DNA of 6,394 nt. Source: Tannerellaceae bacterium (GTDB taxonomy: Bacteria > Bacteroidota > Bacteroidia > Bacteroidales > Tannerellaceae). Positions 6,392-6,394 of this stretch are shown piece after piece. Made by a program: the position numbers and the translations under genes. The stretch lies in assembly GCA_031267775.1 (NCBI GenBank), contig JAIRYL010000179.1, positions 1 through 6,394 on the forward strand. The letters run 5' to 3'. The stretch's first letter is position 1. Each line of letters begins with the position of its first letter. The notes beneath the pieces were generated by a model. That model was given only the letters and a program-made list of their open reading frames with translations. It did not search any database and was not told where the DNA came from.

Positions 6392-6394
6392 AAA

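Larger units (their letters stand above)
6170..6394. other. Non-coding promoter/leader region
   Basis: No credible gene is seen on either strand here. The region is A/T-rich, as Bacteroidetes promoter regions usually are, and carries the candidate promoter and repeats listed separately. The neighbour to the right is outside the window. Confidence 0.6.

Overview
The window is a chromosomal segment of a Bacteroidetes bacterium, most likely a member of the Bacteroidales (Parabacteroides/Bacteroides-like). This is inferred from four things: the gene arrangement, the C-terminal style of the TolC-family protein, mostly absent Shine-Dalgarno sites, and a TAnnTTTG-type promoter element upstream of the operon. 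The genus cannot be fixed from this sequence alone.

Almost everything from 6169 down to 376 is one five-gene operon on the minus strand. It encodes a complete MacAB-TolC-like (tripartite ABC) export system. In transcription order the genes are: an ABC ATPase (6169-5474), two paralogous MacB/FtsX-type permeases (5481-4201 and 4188-2923), a HlyD/MacA-type periplasmic adaptor (2898-1777) and a TolC-family outer-membrane channel (start 1761 or 1767, end 376). The genes overlap by 8 bp or are 9-24 bp apart. The ATPase and permeases would form the inner-membrane motor, which in this family drives substrate transfer from the periplasm rather than across the inner membrane. The adaptor bridges to the outer-membrane channel. 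The substrate cannot be read from the sequence; drugs, peptides, lipids and siderophores are all possible for the family. In proteobacterial MacB the ATPase and permease are fused in one chain. Here they are separate, and two different permeases suggest a heterodimeric membrane part.

Right of the operon (6170-6394) is a non-coding leader/promoter region. It has a candidate -7 element, an 11-bp direct repeat at a 40-bp period, two short palindromes and, at the far edge, a 9-bp inverted repeat. Left of the operon is a rho-independent terminator hairpin (322-348), then a non-coding stretch with three further hairpins (200-295). Two of these belong to a GTAGAGACGC-type palindromic repeat family. 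At the left edge, positions 134 to 1 on the minus strand look like the 5' end (GTGCG start, domain I) of a group II intron that continues outside the window. It is the least ordinary element here. The efflux operon itself is a known kind of system, and I see no wholly new system.
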